64,000 nucleotides of DNA, from assembly GCF_027409185.1 (NCBI RefSeq), contig NC_084478.1, forward strand, positions 80,273,624 to 80,337,623, given 5' to 3'. Under the pieces are notes generated by a model. It had not been told where the DNA came from. It made no database searches and saw only the letters and a list, made by a program, of their open reading frames with translations. Source of the stretch: Cynocephalus volans. Its lineage: Eukaryota; Chordata; Mammalia; Dermoptera; Cynocephalidae. Shown in pieces: positions 10,821-20,632 of the stretch; position 1 is the first letter of the stretch; every line of letters begins with the position of its first letter. The translations under genes and the position numbers were made by a program.

Positions 10821-10964
10821 GGGGCCGACCCTGTGGCGCACTCGGGAGAGTGCAGCGCTGGGAGTGCAGCGACGCTCCCGCCGCGGGTTTGGATCCTATA
10901 TAGGAATGGCCGGTGCACTCACTGGCTGAGTGCCAGTCACGAAAAAGACAAAAAAAAAAAAAAA
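10821..10964 (+). repeat. variant t-SINE subfamily (CGCTCCCGCCGC type)
   Basis: The head 'ggggccgaccctgtggcgca' is followed by a distinct middle 'gcgacgctcccgccgcggg' and 'atggccggtgcactcactgg', then poly-A. The target duplication aaaaaattcaagcaa is seen on both sides. Two more copies of this variant lie at 20208 and 34649. Confidence 0.85.
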
Positions 10965-11312
10965 AAAATTCAAGCAATATAAAAGGATATACAATGAAAG
11001 TTATATATTATCCCTACTCTCTTACTCCTATTCCTTATTTCCTCTGGTTCCCTTTCCAGAGACAACCACCATTGCCAGTTTCTTGTGTATCTTCCAGATA
11101 TATCCTAGGCAAATCATGCATATGTAAGTACATATGGGTGTATATGTGTATACATGCACATGTGTTTGGATATCTCTATCTGGTCTTGGTTATTGATGAA
11201 AACATAAGATTATTTTCTTTTTTCACTTAAAATATCTTATTTTTATAAAATCTTTTTTATCTTTTTTTTTCCACTTAAAAATATATCTATGAGGGATCTT
11301 CAAAAAGTTCAT

Positions 11313-11400
11313 GGATCAGTTGGTTAGACTACAGTATTATAACACCAAGGTCAAAGGGTTTGGATCCCTGTACCCGCCAGCCACACCAAAAAAAAAAAAA
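11313..11400 (+). repeat. single-unit tRNA-derived SINE, 5'-truncated
   Basis: 'tcagttggttagactacag', 'gggtttggatccctgtac', then poly-A. The first bases of the unit are missing. Confidence 0.75.
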
Positions 11401-11444
11401 AATTCATGGACAGATTCACGTTCTTTCTTTCTTTCTTTATCATT

Positions 11445-11533
11445 TTGGCAGCTGGCCAGTACAGGGATCAAACCCTGGACCTTGGTGTTATCAGTACCAC
11501 TCTCAAACCAACTGAGCTAGTCTGCCAGACCCT
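11445..11533 (-). repeat. single-unit tRNA-derived SINE
   Basis: 'ggcagctggccagtacaggg', 'aaaccctggaccttggtg' and 'gagctagtctgccag' in reverse orientation, preceded by a CTTT-rich stretch. Confidence 0.8.
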
Positions 11534-11899
11534 CATATTTTAATTCCATTTTTCCACGAACTTTTTGAAATACCCTCGTATATCTATATATCCATCTCCC
11601 CCCCCCTTTTTTTTTCAGAAACGGTAGCAGGTTATTATTCACTCTGCTTTTTTCACTTAATATATCTTTGAGATTGTGTCATATCAATACATATATGGCT
11701 GCCTTATTAGTGTTATGGCTATATCATAATTTATTTAACCAGTCCTTCGTATTTCGGTTGTTTCCAATATCCCGTTATTACAAACAATATCCTGGAACAT
11801 ACTTATTTGTGTGCATGTGCCAGTATAGCTGTAGGATAAATTCCTAGAAGTATAGTTGCTAGATCAAAGTATATAGTGGCCAATGTGATTCCCTGCCCA

Positions 11900-12605
11900 A
11901 CATCCATTCCATATCTTCCCCATTGTTTAGTAGTCATAAAATTTGGAGCGGGGGATTGATCTCACCCTCAGCTTCTAGAGGGGTGCACTTTGGGTGTAAC
12001 CCAATCAGGGTAAGCCCATCCTCCATGCCTCAGTGATTGGTTGAGGCAACACAGACTTAGCCGATCAATGCATGCCATTGTCCTGGTCAAGGGGATTATT
12101 CAGGAATGGGCCAGTGACCCAATTCAAGTCAATGAAATGTTAGGAGGTATTGCTAGCTGGCTGGTTAGTTCAGTTGGTTAGAACACAGCCTTATAACACC
12201 GAGGTCATGAGTTCTGATCTCCGTTCCAGCCAGCTGCAAAAAAAGAAAAAAAAAATTGCTGAAGTATTTGGGGAAATAAGGTTTTTTGTTTTTTGTTCTG
12301 AGATACCAGAAGCCAGCTTTGTCTCCTCTTTTGGACAGTGTGGTGTGGCTGATGTGAAGCCTTCAAATGCTGCAGCCCTTTTGCTACTAAGAAGGGAGTC
12401 AAATTAAGGATGAAGCTCACACTTTGGAAGGCTGAACTGACAGATGGAAGGGAAATTAGGTCCTCGATGATACTGTTGTCTCCAGAATCAAACCAATCAC
12501 AGAGCCTGTTCATCTCCTGGAATTTGCAGTTGTATGAGCCAATAAATCCTCTTTATTGTTTAAGCCTATTGGAGTTGGGTTTTCTGTTACTTACTGATAA
12601 AAAAA
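11900..12605 (+). mobile_element. old LTR-like element (family uncertain)
   Basis: The 3' part 'gagccaataaatcctcttta' then 'ttggagttgggttttctgt' is typical of an old LTR with a poly-A signal, and the body resembles ERVL/ERV1-type solo LTRs. A single-unit SINE is inserted at 12149-12255. The boundaries and family are guesses. Confidence 0.45.
12149..12255 (+). repeat. single-unit tRNA-derived SINE
   Basis: 'agctggctggttagttcag', 'accgaggtcatgagttctg', 'ccagccagctgc', then an A-rich tail. Confidence 0.8.
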
Positions 12606-12904
12606 GGAATATGTACTTAAAAAATTTTTTGATAAGTTGCCTTCCAAAAAGTTATACTAATTTATAGTCTAACAACAAAATATGAGAGTGTCTGTTTCTC
12701 CACGTCCTTGCCAAAACACTGTATTATCAAACTTTCTAATGTTGCCATTTTTATAGGAAAAAAGTAGTGTCTCATCGTACTTTAACTTGCAATCTCTTTA
12801 TCATAAGATTAAGATTTTTTAAAAAAATGCTTAAAAGCCGTATGTATTTCATATGTATATATGTGTACCATTCATAACCTTTGTCAAGTTTTCTATTTCT
12901 CTTT

Positions 12905-12997
12905 TTTTTTTGACAGCTGGCTGGTACAGGGATTGAATCCTGGACCTTGGTATTATCAGCCCCATACTCTTATCAACTGAGCTAACCAGCCAGCCCT
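12905..12997 (-). repeat. single-unit tRNA-derived SINE
   Basis: 'gacagctggctggtacaggg', 'aatcctggaccttggtatt' and 'gagctaaccagccagccc' in reverse. Confidence 0.8.
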
Positions 12998-13104
12998 TAT
13001 TTACCTTTTTCTAATTGCTTTGTAAAAGCTTTCTGTATACTAAGAAAATTCTTAGGAAAATCCTAAGAAAGACTGTTATCAATGGGTTGAAATATTTTTT
13101 CTGG

Positions 13105-13212
13105 GTGCTGGCCAATTAGCCCAGTTGGTTAGAGCACGGAGTAGTAACACCAAGGGCCAGGGTTCAGATCCCTGTGCCGGCCAGCTGCCAAAAAAAAAAA
13201 AAAAAAAAAAAG
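13105..13212 (+). repeat. single-unit tRNA-derived SINE
   Basis: 'gtgctggccaattagcccag', 'agggttcagatccctgtg', 'ccggccagctgcc', then poly-A. Confidence 0.85.
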
Positions 13213-14137
13213 AAGTATATTTTCTGAGTTTCTCATTTGGATTTTGACTTTCTTTTTCTTTTTGTATTTTTCTTTGGGTGTGTGTCAAAATATACATAAC
13301 ATAAAATTTACCGTTTTAACCACTTTAAGTGTACAATTCAGTGGTATTAAGTACTACTTCCTCTATGAATTTCTGTATTCTAGATACCTCATATAAGTGG
13401 AATCGTACATTATTTGTCCTTTTGTGTCTGGCTTAGTTCACTTAGCATAATGTTTTCGAGGTTCATCCATGTTGTAGCATGTATCAGAATTTTATTCCTT
13501 TTTTTAAAAAAAGATAAATCCTCCAGGACATTTTATTTATTTATTTGGGCAGGCTGGTACAGGGATCGAATCCCAGTCTGTGGGGTTATCAGCACGATAT
13601 CTAACCAACAGAGCTAACCAGCCAACCCAGAATTTTATTCCTTTTAATGGCTAGATGTTACTCTGTTGTATGAATATACCACATTTTGTTTATCCATTCA
13701 TCTATTGATAGACACCTGGGTTATTTCTACATGTGGCTATTGTAAATAATACTGCTATGTACAAATATATGAGTCCCTGCTTTTAATTTTTGGGGGTATA
13801 TACCTAGAAGTAGAATTGCTGGATCATATGGTAAGTCTATGTTTAACATTTTGTTTTCCACAGTGGCTGCAACCATTTTACATTCTCACCAGTAATGCAC
13901 AAGGGTTCCAATTTCTCCACAATCTTACTAACACTTACTATTTTCCTTTTTATTTTTTTGGTGGCTGGCCAGTACATGGATCCAAACCCATGACTTTGAT
14001 GTTATAAGGCTGCACTCTAACCAACTGAGCTAACCTGCCAGCCCCTATTTTCTTTTTTTTTTTTTTAATCATAGCCATCCTAATGCATGTGAAGTGGCAT
14101 CTAATTCTGGTTTGTTTGTTTTTTTAAAGATGACTGT

Positions 14138-14497
14138 ATGGGCCTGCCCGTGGCTCACTTGGGAGAGTGTGGTGCTGATAACACCAAGGCCATGGGTTTG
14201 AATCCCTGTATAAGGATGGCTGGTTAGCTCACTTGGGAGAGTCTGGTGCTGCCAACACCAAGTCAAAGGTTAAGATCCGGGCCGGCCCGTGGCTCACTCG
14301 GGAGAGTGTGGTGCTGATAACACCAAAGCCATGGGTTCGGATCCCATATAGGGATGGCCGGTTGCTCACTGGGTGAGCGTGGTGCTGACAACACCAAGTC
14401 AAGGGTTAAGATCCCCTTAACGGTCATCTTTTGAAAAAAAAAAAAAAAAAAAAAAAAAGGTTAAGATCCCCTTACTGGTCATCTTTAAAAAAGAAAA
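14138..14497 (+). repeat. dimeric t-SINE interrupted by another dimeric t-SINE
   Basis: The outer dimer starts 'gggcctgcccgtggctcac' and is cut at 14278. Its tail resumes at 14459 ('ggttaagatccccttactgg') and ends in an A-rich tract. The outer target duplication is aaagatgactgt (14126-14137 and 14498-14509). Confidence 0.9.
14279..14458 (+). repeat. dimeric t-SINE nested inside a t-SINE
   Basis: A complete dimer with a long poly-A sits within the right unit of the older copy. The 11-bp duplication ggttaagatcc (14268-14278 and 14459-14469) comes from the host SINE, so the insertion order is certain. Confidence 0.92.
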
Positions 14498-14509
14498 AAA
14501 GATGACTGT

Positions 14510-15240
14510 TTTTTTTTTAAAAGATGACCATAATTGTGGTTTTGATTTGCATTTCCCTAATGACTAATGATGTTGAGCATCTTTTCATGTCTTTATTGGC
14601 CATTTGTACATATTCTTTGGAGAAATGTCTATTCAGGTACTGTTCTAATTTCTTTTTATTGATATTCTCATTTTTTAATACACTATTTTCCAGATTTCCT
14701 TTAATTCTTTGTCCATGGTTCATTGAACATATTTAAGACAGTTGATTTAGTATCTTTGACTAGTAATTCCAATGTCTGGGCTTCCTCTGGGATAGTTTCT
14801 GTCAAATTCTTTTTTTCCTGAGGTTGGGCCATACTTTCTTGTTTATTTGTATGTTTTGTAATTGTTTTTTGAGAATTGGACATTTTAAGTATATTGTGAT
14901 AACTCTGGAAATCTAATTCTCTCTTTCTTCAGGGATTGCTGAATCTCGTTTCCTGAAGGCTGGAGCCATCTGTTTGTGACTTTTGCAAACTATTTTTGCA
15001 AAGTGTGTATTCCTTATTGTGTGTGGTCACTGAAGTTTCTGTTCTGTTATCACTGAGATCAGCCAGTAACCTGACAAAGATTCTCTTAAATGTCTGGCTC
15101 CCCAAAAGGGAAATAAAAGCAAAAAGCAAAAAACAAAAACCAAAGTACTTTTTCTTTAAATACCCTATAAACCACTTCAGCCTGTGGATGTTGAGGCAAG
15201 GACTAACCTCTGTACCCCTACCTCAGCCATCACAGAACTG
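14510..15240 (-). repeat. old L1 fragment, antisense
   Basis: 'ttgatttgcatttccctaat', 'gatgttgagcatcttttcat' and 'agaaatgtctattcaggt' are the antisense L1 pattern, continuing the element left of the nested SINEs. Confidence 0.65.
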
Positions 15241-15439
15241 AAGAGTTAGAATGGTGGTTACCAGAGGATGAGGAGGGTGGGTGGGAAGGGGTCGATGGTG
15301 AGAGATTGGTTAGGTGCAAAGCCACAGTTAAATAGGAGGAATAAGTTTTGATGTTCAATTGCATAGCAGTACTACTAGAGTTAACTATATTGTATTGTAT
15401 ATTTCAAAATACCTAGAAGAGTAGTTTTTGAACGTTCTC
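15241..15439 (+). repeat. L1 3' end, sense (left part, interrupted by ERV)
   Basis: 'agaatggtggttaccagagg', 'aataggaggaataagtttt' and 'gtatatttcaaaatacctag' are L1 3' UTR sequence. It continues after the ERV at 18160-18300 ('tcatcacaaagaaatgg', 'aatatcatgttgtatccc'). Confidence 0.75.
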
Positions 15440-15902
15440 TGTTGGGCTTTAAAAACTAATGCCACCTTAAGTGACATTACAAGTGGATTAACGTGGCAGC
15501 CTAAGACAGCACCGGGAGGAAGTAGGGTGGGAGTGTCTGTGGGAAACTTGCCTTAGCCCTTAATTGGCTGCACTTGTGAACACTGCGTGATTGCAATAGA
15601 TAGGCATTGAGACAGGACCCTTAAGCTGATTGATGTAAAAAACCTGCCTTCCCCATTTGCCTTTAAAAGCAAGTGCTTGTGTGCTAATAAACGGAACTGC
15701 TCGACAGAACCCCCGCTGCGTCTGAGTGTCCTTTAACGGGGCTGTTTTTGGGGCTGGCGGTGTGCTCACCTCTCTTCACGGCTCTCTTCCCCCATCTCCT
15801 TCTAAAGGGGGCAGGAGGGAAAGAGGAATCCCAGGCCATTCGCTCGCCCACCGAAAGGAACAAGGCTAGGGCTGTTCGGGTCGGCCGGCGGTGGACCCGA
15901 CA
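15440..15902 (+). mobile_element. 5' LTR of an internally deleted endogenous retrovirus
   Basis: Starts TGTTGGGCTTTAAAAACTAA and ends in 'ggacccgaca'. It contains a TATA-like 'tttaaaa' (about 15662) and an AATAAA (about 15687) shortly before the 'gaacccccgctgcgtc' region. The 6-bp target duplication GTTCTC precedes it (15434-15439). A primer-binding-site-like 'tggtgccctgtgtgagg' begins three to four bases after the LTR; I cannot assign its tRNA. The copy at 17694-18159 is nearly identical: by eye about 13 substitutions and two small indels over roughly 463 bp. Confidence 0.9.
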
Positions 15903-17693
15903 GAGTGGTGCCCTGTGTGAGGCGTTTTTAAAACTCGTGGGTGAAAGGTGAGCAAGTGAGGCCCCTGGCTGCTCGGTCCTGAAAGAAGGTCGACGAAGGG
16001 TGATCAACCAGCGGAGTGGCCCCCGCAACCGTGGTAGTCACCATGAAGTAATCCGCCTGCGTGTCAGGGTGAGTACCATAACAGGGGGAAGTCCCTGCAC
16101 TTCTCTGCCCTGTTGCTCCCTTTGTCCCTTCCTCGCGGGCCAACATGGGAGGTGTGTGTGGAAAGAGTGACGAGACAGCCTGCAAGGCTCTAAAGTACAT
16201 TTAAAAAAACAGAGGCCTAGAAATATCTGACTCCACAGCCACCAATGCCTGGCGTCATGTGGTGAAGGTGGCCCCTTGGGCACCTTCGTCCAACTTGTTC
16301 TCGTATGAGACTTGGGACCGGGTTCAGACCCTGGCCAGAAAGAACGAGATTAGTCACGGGCTAGACCCCCCCTTAGGGTTCTACCTAACCATCTGTCCTA
16401 AAGCTTTGCTTCCATCCCGAGCATCAGGAAGGGGAAGAAAGGGATTGGGCGCAGTTTGATGAGGAGAGAAAAAAGGAAACGAAGCTGCCAATGCAAGGCC
16501 CTGAGCCACTGAGTGATACCTATGCCCCTACCCTGTACCCTCCTCTCCCGGCATACTCACCCTGCCAAAGTTTAGCCGAAGGAGAAAAAGCAGCACCTGA
16601 AGAAGTGGAGGAGGCTAGAAAAACATGCCCGGCAGAGCCGCAGGTTTTTCCTGTTATGGCTTGCTGGGAACCCCCAGCCGTCCGCAGCCCATGGAAAATG
16701 CTCTGTAAGGCTGTCCTCCCTCCAAGCTTGTTTATCAAGTTCCACGCCTTCTTTAAAGAGTGCCATGTGCAGGCAGAGAAAAATCAAGCAGTAGCGTTGC
16801 CCAATGCCACCAACCCCGGACTCACCTTCTCGCAGGTCCTTGGCAATGGTTCCTGCGTAGGTGCCAACAAACCCTTTTGCAGCACTGTGGCAAATCTCAC
16901 CGCCTCCAAAACCCGAAATAAGAGGACCCGAAACAAGCGGGCCACAGGGGCAGCTGCAGTGGCCATCAGCTCCCTCTTGGGAGTTATTGGAGCGGATACC
17001 GGGACCGCCGGAATAGCCTTGGCACATCAACAGGTAGCTTCCCTTAGGGAGGCAGTGGACATAGATCTTGGCCGCTTGGAGGTGTATCACATTTAAAAAA
17101 AAAAATCTCTAACATCACTTTTTGAAGCTGTTTTACAGAATCGACGTGGACTAGACCTGTTGTTCTTATCAGCAAGGAGGATTATGTGCTGCCCTCGAAG
17201 AGTGTTGCTTCTACGCCGACCACTCTGGAGTGGTCAAAGATTCCCTAGCTAAGCTTAGAGAAGGGCTAGAAAAGCGCAAAAAAAGAGCAAGAAGCCAATT
17301 GTAATTGGTTCCAAAGCTGGCCTTTAAGTTCCCCATGGCTCACCACCCTACTGTTCTCCCTGGAGGGCCCCCTAGCATCTTGGGGCCTTACACCATTCGC
17401 CAGATTGTGTCCCTTATAAGGCGCAACACCACTTATCTCGTAATGCTCACCCAGGTGGTAGAGGAGGTAGCCCATAAAGAAAGCCCTGACAGCCCTTGGG
17501 TCAATATGGCCCTTCAAGAAATCAACGCCAGTCTCTAAGGCTCCACCCCGCCCCCACTTGGCTGGATAGTCAATGATGGGTAAGATTTCCAGAGGGAAAC
17601 AACGTAAGACAGGCACAGCCACCAGAGGGAATGGAGGCGAGGCTGGGAAGGTTAGCCGCCTCCAGCTGCCTTATTAAAACAAAACGGGGGAGA
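15903..17693 (+). mobile_element. ERV internal region, pol deleted, gag and env remnants
   Basis: Only about 1.8 kb lies between the LTRs, against 6-8 kb for an intact provirus. After the leader, 16260-16640 has Gag-like features (a 'WAQFDEERKKE' stretch and a proline-rich PPLP segment). From about 16780 the reading frame looks Env-like. A basic RNKR cleavage-type site and an Ala/Gly-rich hydrophobic stretch resemble the start of a transmembrane subunit. After 17097 the frame is broken by stops and shifts, although the region around 17140-17330 still resembles a TM ectodomain. I see no protease, RT or integrase. A polypurine tract 'aaaacgggggaga' (17681-17693) abuts the 3' LTR. The element is replication-defective. 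Confidence 0.8.
16491..17096 (+). pseudogene. ERV residual ORF joining Gag-like and Env-like parts (201 aa)
   Basis: The frame stays open through the deletion that removed pol, so a proline-rich Gag-like N-terminus runs into an Env-like C-terminus. Visible pieces are TLYPPLPAYSP near residue 14, a central Cys-containing segment with N-linked glycosylation sites (NAT, NGS, NLT), tandem RNKR basic sites, then a hydrophobic AVAISSLLGVIG-like stretch. The ORF stops at 17094-17096. The open frame extends upstream of this ATG to about 16450, so the start is arbitrary. It has no complete retroviral domain. Whether it is translated is unknown; it is best treated as a retroviral pseudogene. Confidence 0.6.
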
Positions 17694-18159
17694 TGTTGGG
17701 CTTTAAAAGCTAACGCCACCTTAAGTGACATTACAAGTGGATTAACGTGGCAGCCTAAGACAGCACCGGGAGGAAGTAGGGTGGGAGTGTCTGTGGGAAA
17801 CTTGCCTTAGCCCTTAATTGGCCGCACTCGTGAACACTGCGTGATTGCAATAGATAGGCATTGAGACAGGACCCTTAAGCTGATTGGAGGATGTAAAAAA
17901 CCTGCCTTCCCCATTTGCCTTTAAAAGCAAGTGCTTGTGTGCTAATAAACGGAACTGCTCGACAGAACCCCCGCTGCGTCTGAGTGTCCTTTAACGGGGC
18001 TGTTTTTGGGGCCGGCGGTGTGCTCACCTCTCTTCATGGCTCTCTTCCCCCATCTCCTTCCAAAGGGGGCAGGAGGGAAAGAGGAATCCCGGGCCATTCG
18101 CTCGCCCACGAAAGGAACGAGGCTAGGGCTGTTCGGGTAGGCCCGCAGTGGACCCGACA
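17694..18159 (+). mobile_element. 3' LTR of the endogenous retrovirus
   Basis: Starts TGTTGGGCTTTAAAAGCTAA right after the polypurine tract and ends '...gacccgaca', followed by GTTCTC (18160-18165). This is the same hexamer that precedes the 5' LTR. A 6-bp duplication is typical of class II (betaretrovirus-like) and some other ERVs, whereas gammaretroviruses usually give 4 bp. The LTRs differ little, so the insertion is young relative to other elements here. Confidence 0.9.
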
Positions 18160-18300
18160 GTTCTCATCACAAAGAAATGGTAAATGTTTAAGATGATTGG
18201 TCTGCTAATTACCTTGATTTGGTCATTATACAATGTACCATGTATCAAAATATCATGTTGTATCCCATAAAGATGTACAATTAAAATTTTTTTAAGATCA
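18160..18300 (+). repeat. L1 3' end, sense (right part after ERV)
   Basis: The L1 text resumes exactly at the duplicated GTTCTC ('atcacaaagaaatggtaaat') and runs to an A-rich end near 18290. Confidence 0.75.
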
Positions 18301-19338
18301 CAAAAACTATTTTAAAAAAGCAGCAATTAGCAATCAAATCACACAATCCTGATATTTGGAGGACCATTGACCTGTCACCTGCCTGCTGTGGGGCTGGGGG
18401 ATGGTAGCTGCTCTATGAAAGACCAACATCTCAAGAAATTTACCAACCTTATAACACCAATGTCATGGATTTGGATCCCTGAACCGGCTAGTCACCAAAA
18501 CAAATCAAGAAATTTACCAAAACTTACCAGCCTCTTCATCAAGCTCTCCCCTAGAGCTCCAGGTATTCCACTAGACTACAGAATTCCAAAACAGTTATTT
18601 CAGACAGTTTCTGACAGCTCAATAACTGTTTAAGTGGAGGAATGGATTCCTGGAGCTTTCTACTCTGTCATCTTCCATGACATCTGGCTGGTATTACTTT
18701 ACTCCTTGGAATTTATTACTATTTTCTTTATAGATGATTAATTTTGGTTGTTCTACAGCCTTTGAAAATAATGTGTAGTCTATTTTGGGGTACAAAGTTC
18801 TACAAAAAATGTATTAAATTCACCAAATTATTTGTAATATTCAAATCTATATCCTTACCTGATTGGCTCTTTGGATCTGTCAGTCTAAGAGTTATGTTAG
18901 TGTCCTACCATGATTTTATCTTCGTCATATTCTTGTACTTCTAATAGTCTTTGCTTTGTGTATTTCACTACAATGTTGTTTTGTATGTAAAATTCAATAA
19001 CAGCTGTATCTTCCCTCTTGGTTAATTTTTCCCTTTGCCAATATAAACAAATGGTACCTTTCTTGTACCATTTAGCACCTTTTGCCTTGAATCCTACTTT
19101 GCCTGATATTAATATTGCCATTCCTCCTTTTTGTTTTTTGTTTTTGTTTTTTGTTTTTTGTTGGCTGGTATGGGAATCTGAACCCTTGACCTTGGTGTTA
19201 CCAACACCACATTCTAACCAACTGAGCTAACCAGCCACCCTTCTTTATTTTTTTAAATCACATTTGCCTGGTGTGTCTTTATCCCTTTATTTTCAATATT
19301 TCTGTGTCATTTTGTTTTAGGTCTGTCTCCTATAAATA
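18301..19338. repeat. old repeat debris (SINE fragment, antisense L1-like)
   Basis: A single-unit SINE fragment lies at about 18436-18505 ('gatttggatccctgaaccgg'). 18700-19110 reads like antisense old L1. A - strand single-unit SINE lies at about 19150-19240. No gene is seen. Confidence 0.5.
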
Positions 19339-19423
19339 TGTGAACGGTCTTCAAAAAATTCACGGAAAGATCTGTATTATCTTTTAATTCTATTTTTTCC
19401 ACAAACTTTTTGAAGTACCCTTG
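19339..19423. mobile_element. palindromic mariner-like MITE, copy C
   Basis: 'tcttcaaaaaattcacgga' and 'ccacaaactttttgaagtac' are the two arms, with TA at both outer edges. The central 'ttttaattctattttttcc' is shared with copies A and B. Confidence 0.72.
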
Positions 19424-19443
19424 TATAACTGGATTTTTTATTT

Positions 19444-19610
19444 ATTTATTTTTAAAAGATGACCAGTGAGGGGCTCTTAACCCTTGACTTGGTGTTGTCA
19501 GCACCACACTCTCCCAGGTGAGCTAACCGGCCATCCCTATATAGGGATCCGAACCCGCGGCCTTGGTGTTATCAGCACCACACTCTCCCAAGTGAGCCAT
19601 GGGCCAGCCC
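19444..19610 (-). repeat. dimeric t-SINE
   Basis: Reverse complement of the dimer: 'aaaagatgaccagtgagggg' to 'gtgagccatgggccagccc'. The target duplication 'tataactggattttt' lies on both sides (about 19424 and 19611). Confidence 0.9.
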
Positions 19611-19774
19611 TATAACTGGATTTTTAAAACCTGTTTTTAGAGTCTTTTTTAAATAGGGAAGTGCAACTTATTCCCATTTATTGTGATCACTAATATCTTA
19701 GGTTTTATGCTACTATCTTATTCCATGGTTTCTAGGTATGATGCCTTATTATATATACATATCTAAAAAAAAAT

Positions 19775-19864
19775 TTTTTTTTGCAGCTGGCTGGTACAGG
19801 GATTGAACCCTGGTCCTTGGTGTTATCAGCACCATGCTCTAACTAACTGACCTAACCAGCCAGC
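19775..19864 (-). repeat. single-unit tRNA-derived SINE
   Basis: 'gcagctggctggtacaggg', 'gaaccctggtccttggtg' and 'gacctaaccagccagc' in reverse. Confidence 0.82.
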
Positions 19865-20207
19865 TTTTATTGTTTTTTATATTTTCATCTCCTGGCCTTT
19901 GCTTGACTGATCAAATGTCTTTGTTACTTTTTTCTCCTCTAGTTGTAGATCCTATTTCTAGTCAAGTAGTAATTACTCTTATGTATATTTTTTACTTTAT
20001 TTTTTTATTGATTATACATATGTATATTCTTATATTTAAACTTAATTTTTTTTCTGTACCGAATTATTCAATATCTATAATCTTCACCTTCTTCCAAATA
20101 AGACAAGACTTTTACTTGCTTTTAGTTTTCCCCTCATATTTCTTCCTACCTCTAATGTTTTTATAGTAGTACTTAAGATTTTGGTTCTAAACTTATTAAA
20201 ATTCGTA

Positions 20208-20404
20208 GGGCTGGCCCGTGGCTCACTCGGGAGAGTGCCACGCTGTGAGCGCAGTGGCGCTCCCGCCGCAGGTTCGGATCCTATATAGGGATGGCCGGTG
20301 CGCTCACTGGCTAAGTGCAGTGTGGGCGACACCAAGCCAAGGGTTGCAATCCGTTTACCGGTCACAAAAACGACTAAATAAATAAATAAATAAAATAAAA
20401 TAAT
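20208..20404 (+). repeat. variant t-SINE subfamily (CGCTCCCGCCGC type), longest copy
   Basis: 'gggctggcccgtggctcac', then the variant middle 'gtggcgctcccgccgcagg', then 'gggatggccggtgcgctca', an additional right unit 'gacaccaagccaagggttg', 'accggtcacaaaaacgac' and an AAAT-type tail. Confidence 0.85.
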
Positions 20405-20419
20405 AAATACCTTTTACGG

Positions 20420-20632
20420 ACCAAAGACTATGTGCTACAAGTTTTACAAATTGGTCTCCAGTCCCCTGTTCAGTGTATTATTAGCCCAATGGGAGGGATA
20501 TTCAGAAAACCAAGGCTCAGAAACAGTAAGTCATGTGTCCAAGGCTTCTTGCTGATGACAAAGCAGGGATCTGAACCCAGGTCAGGCTTACACCAAAGCT
20601 CACAATCATTTACTTTTCTATTAAATCATTAC
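20420..20632 (-). repeat. MIR SINE
   Basis: 'agccaatgggagg'-type sequence, 'aaccaaggctcagaaacag' and 'gcagggatctgaacccagg' are the antisense MIR core and tRNA-like end. Confidence 0.6.

Larger units (their letters stand above)
11290..11578. mobile_element. palindromic mariner-like MITE, copy B, carrying two SINEs
   Basis: The ends are TGAGGGATCTTCAAAAAGTT and 'ctttttgaaataccctcg', flanked by TA on both sides (11288-11289, 11579-11580). This fits a Tc1/mariner-type TA duplication. A + strand single-unit SINE (about 11313-11400) and a - strand one (about 11445-11533) are inserted in it. The left SINE has an 'ttcatgga' duplication of the MITE arm. Confidence 0.75.
10965..11880 (-). repeat. old L1 fragments, antisense
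   Basis: 'tttccagagacaaccacc', 'cttaatatatctttgagat' and 'ggataaattcctagaagtat' are antisense old L1 text. It is interrupted by MITE copy B with its two SINEs. Confidence 0.6.
12606..14110 (-). repeat. old L1, antisense, with nested SINEs
   Basis: 'cataacataaaatttaccg', 'gaggttcatccatgttgtag', 'tttatccattcatctattg' and 'agtagaattgctggatcat' are the well-known plus-strand view of antisense old L1 (L1M) ORF2/3' sequence. Single-unit SINEs interrupt it at 12905-12997 (-), 13105-13212 (+), 13543-13627 (-) and 13957-14045 (-). Confidence 0.75.

Noticed and set aside
15684-16028. ORFs spanning the 5' LTR/leader of the ERV
   Set aside because: LTR and leader sequence is not coding. The duplicate LTR carries similar chance ORFs.
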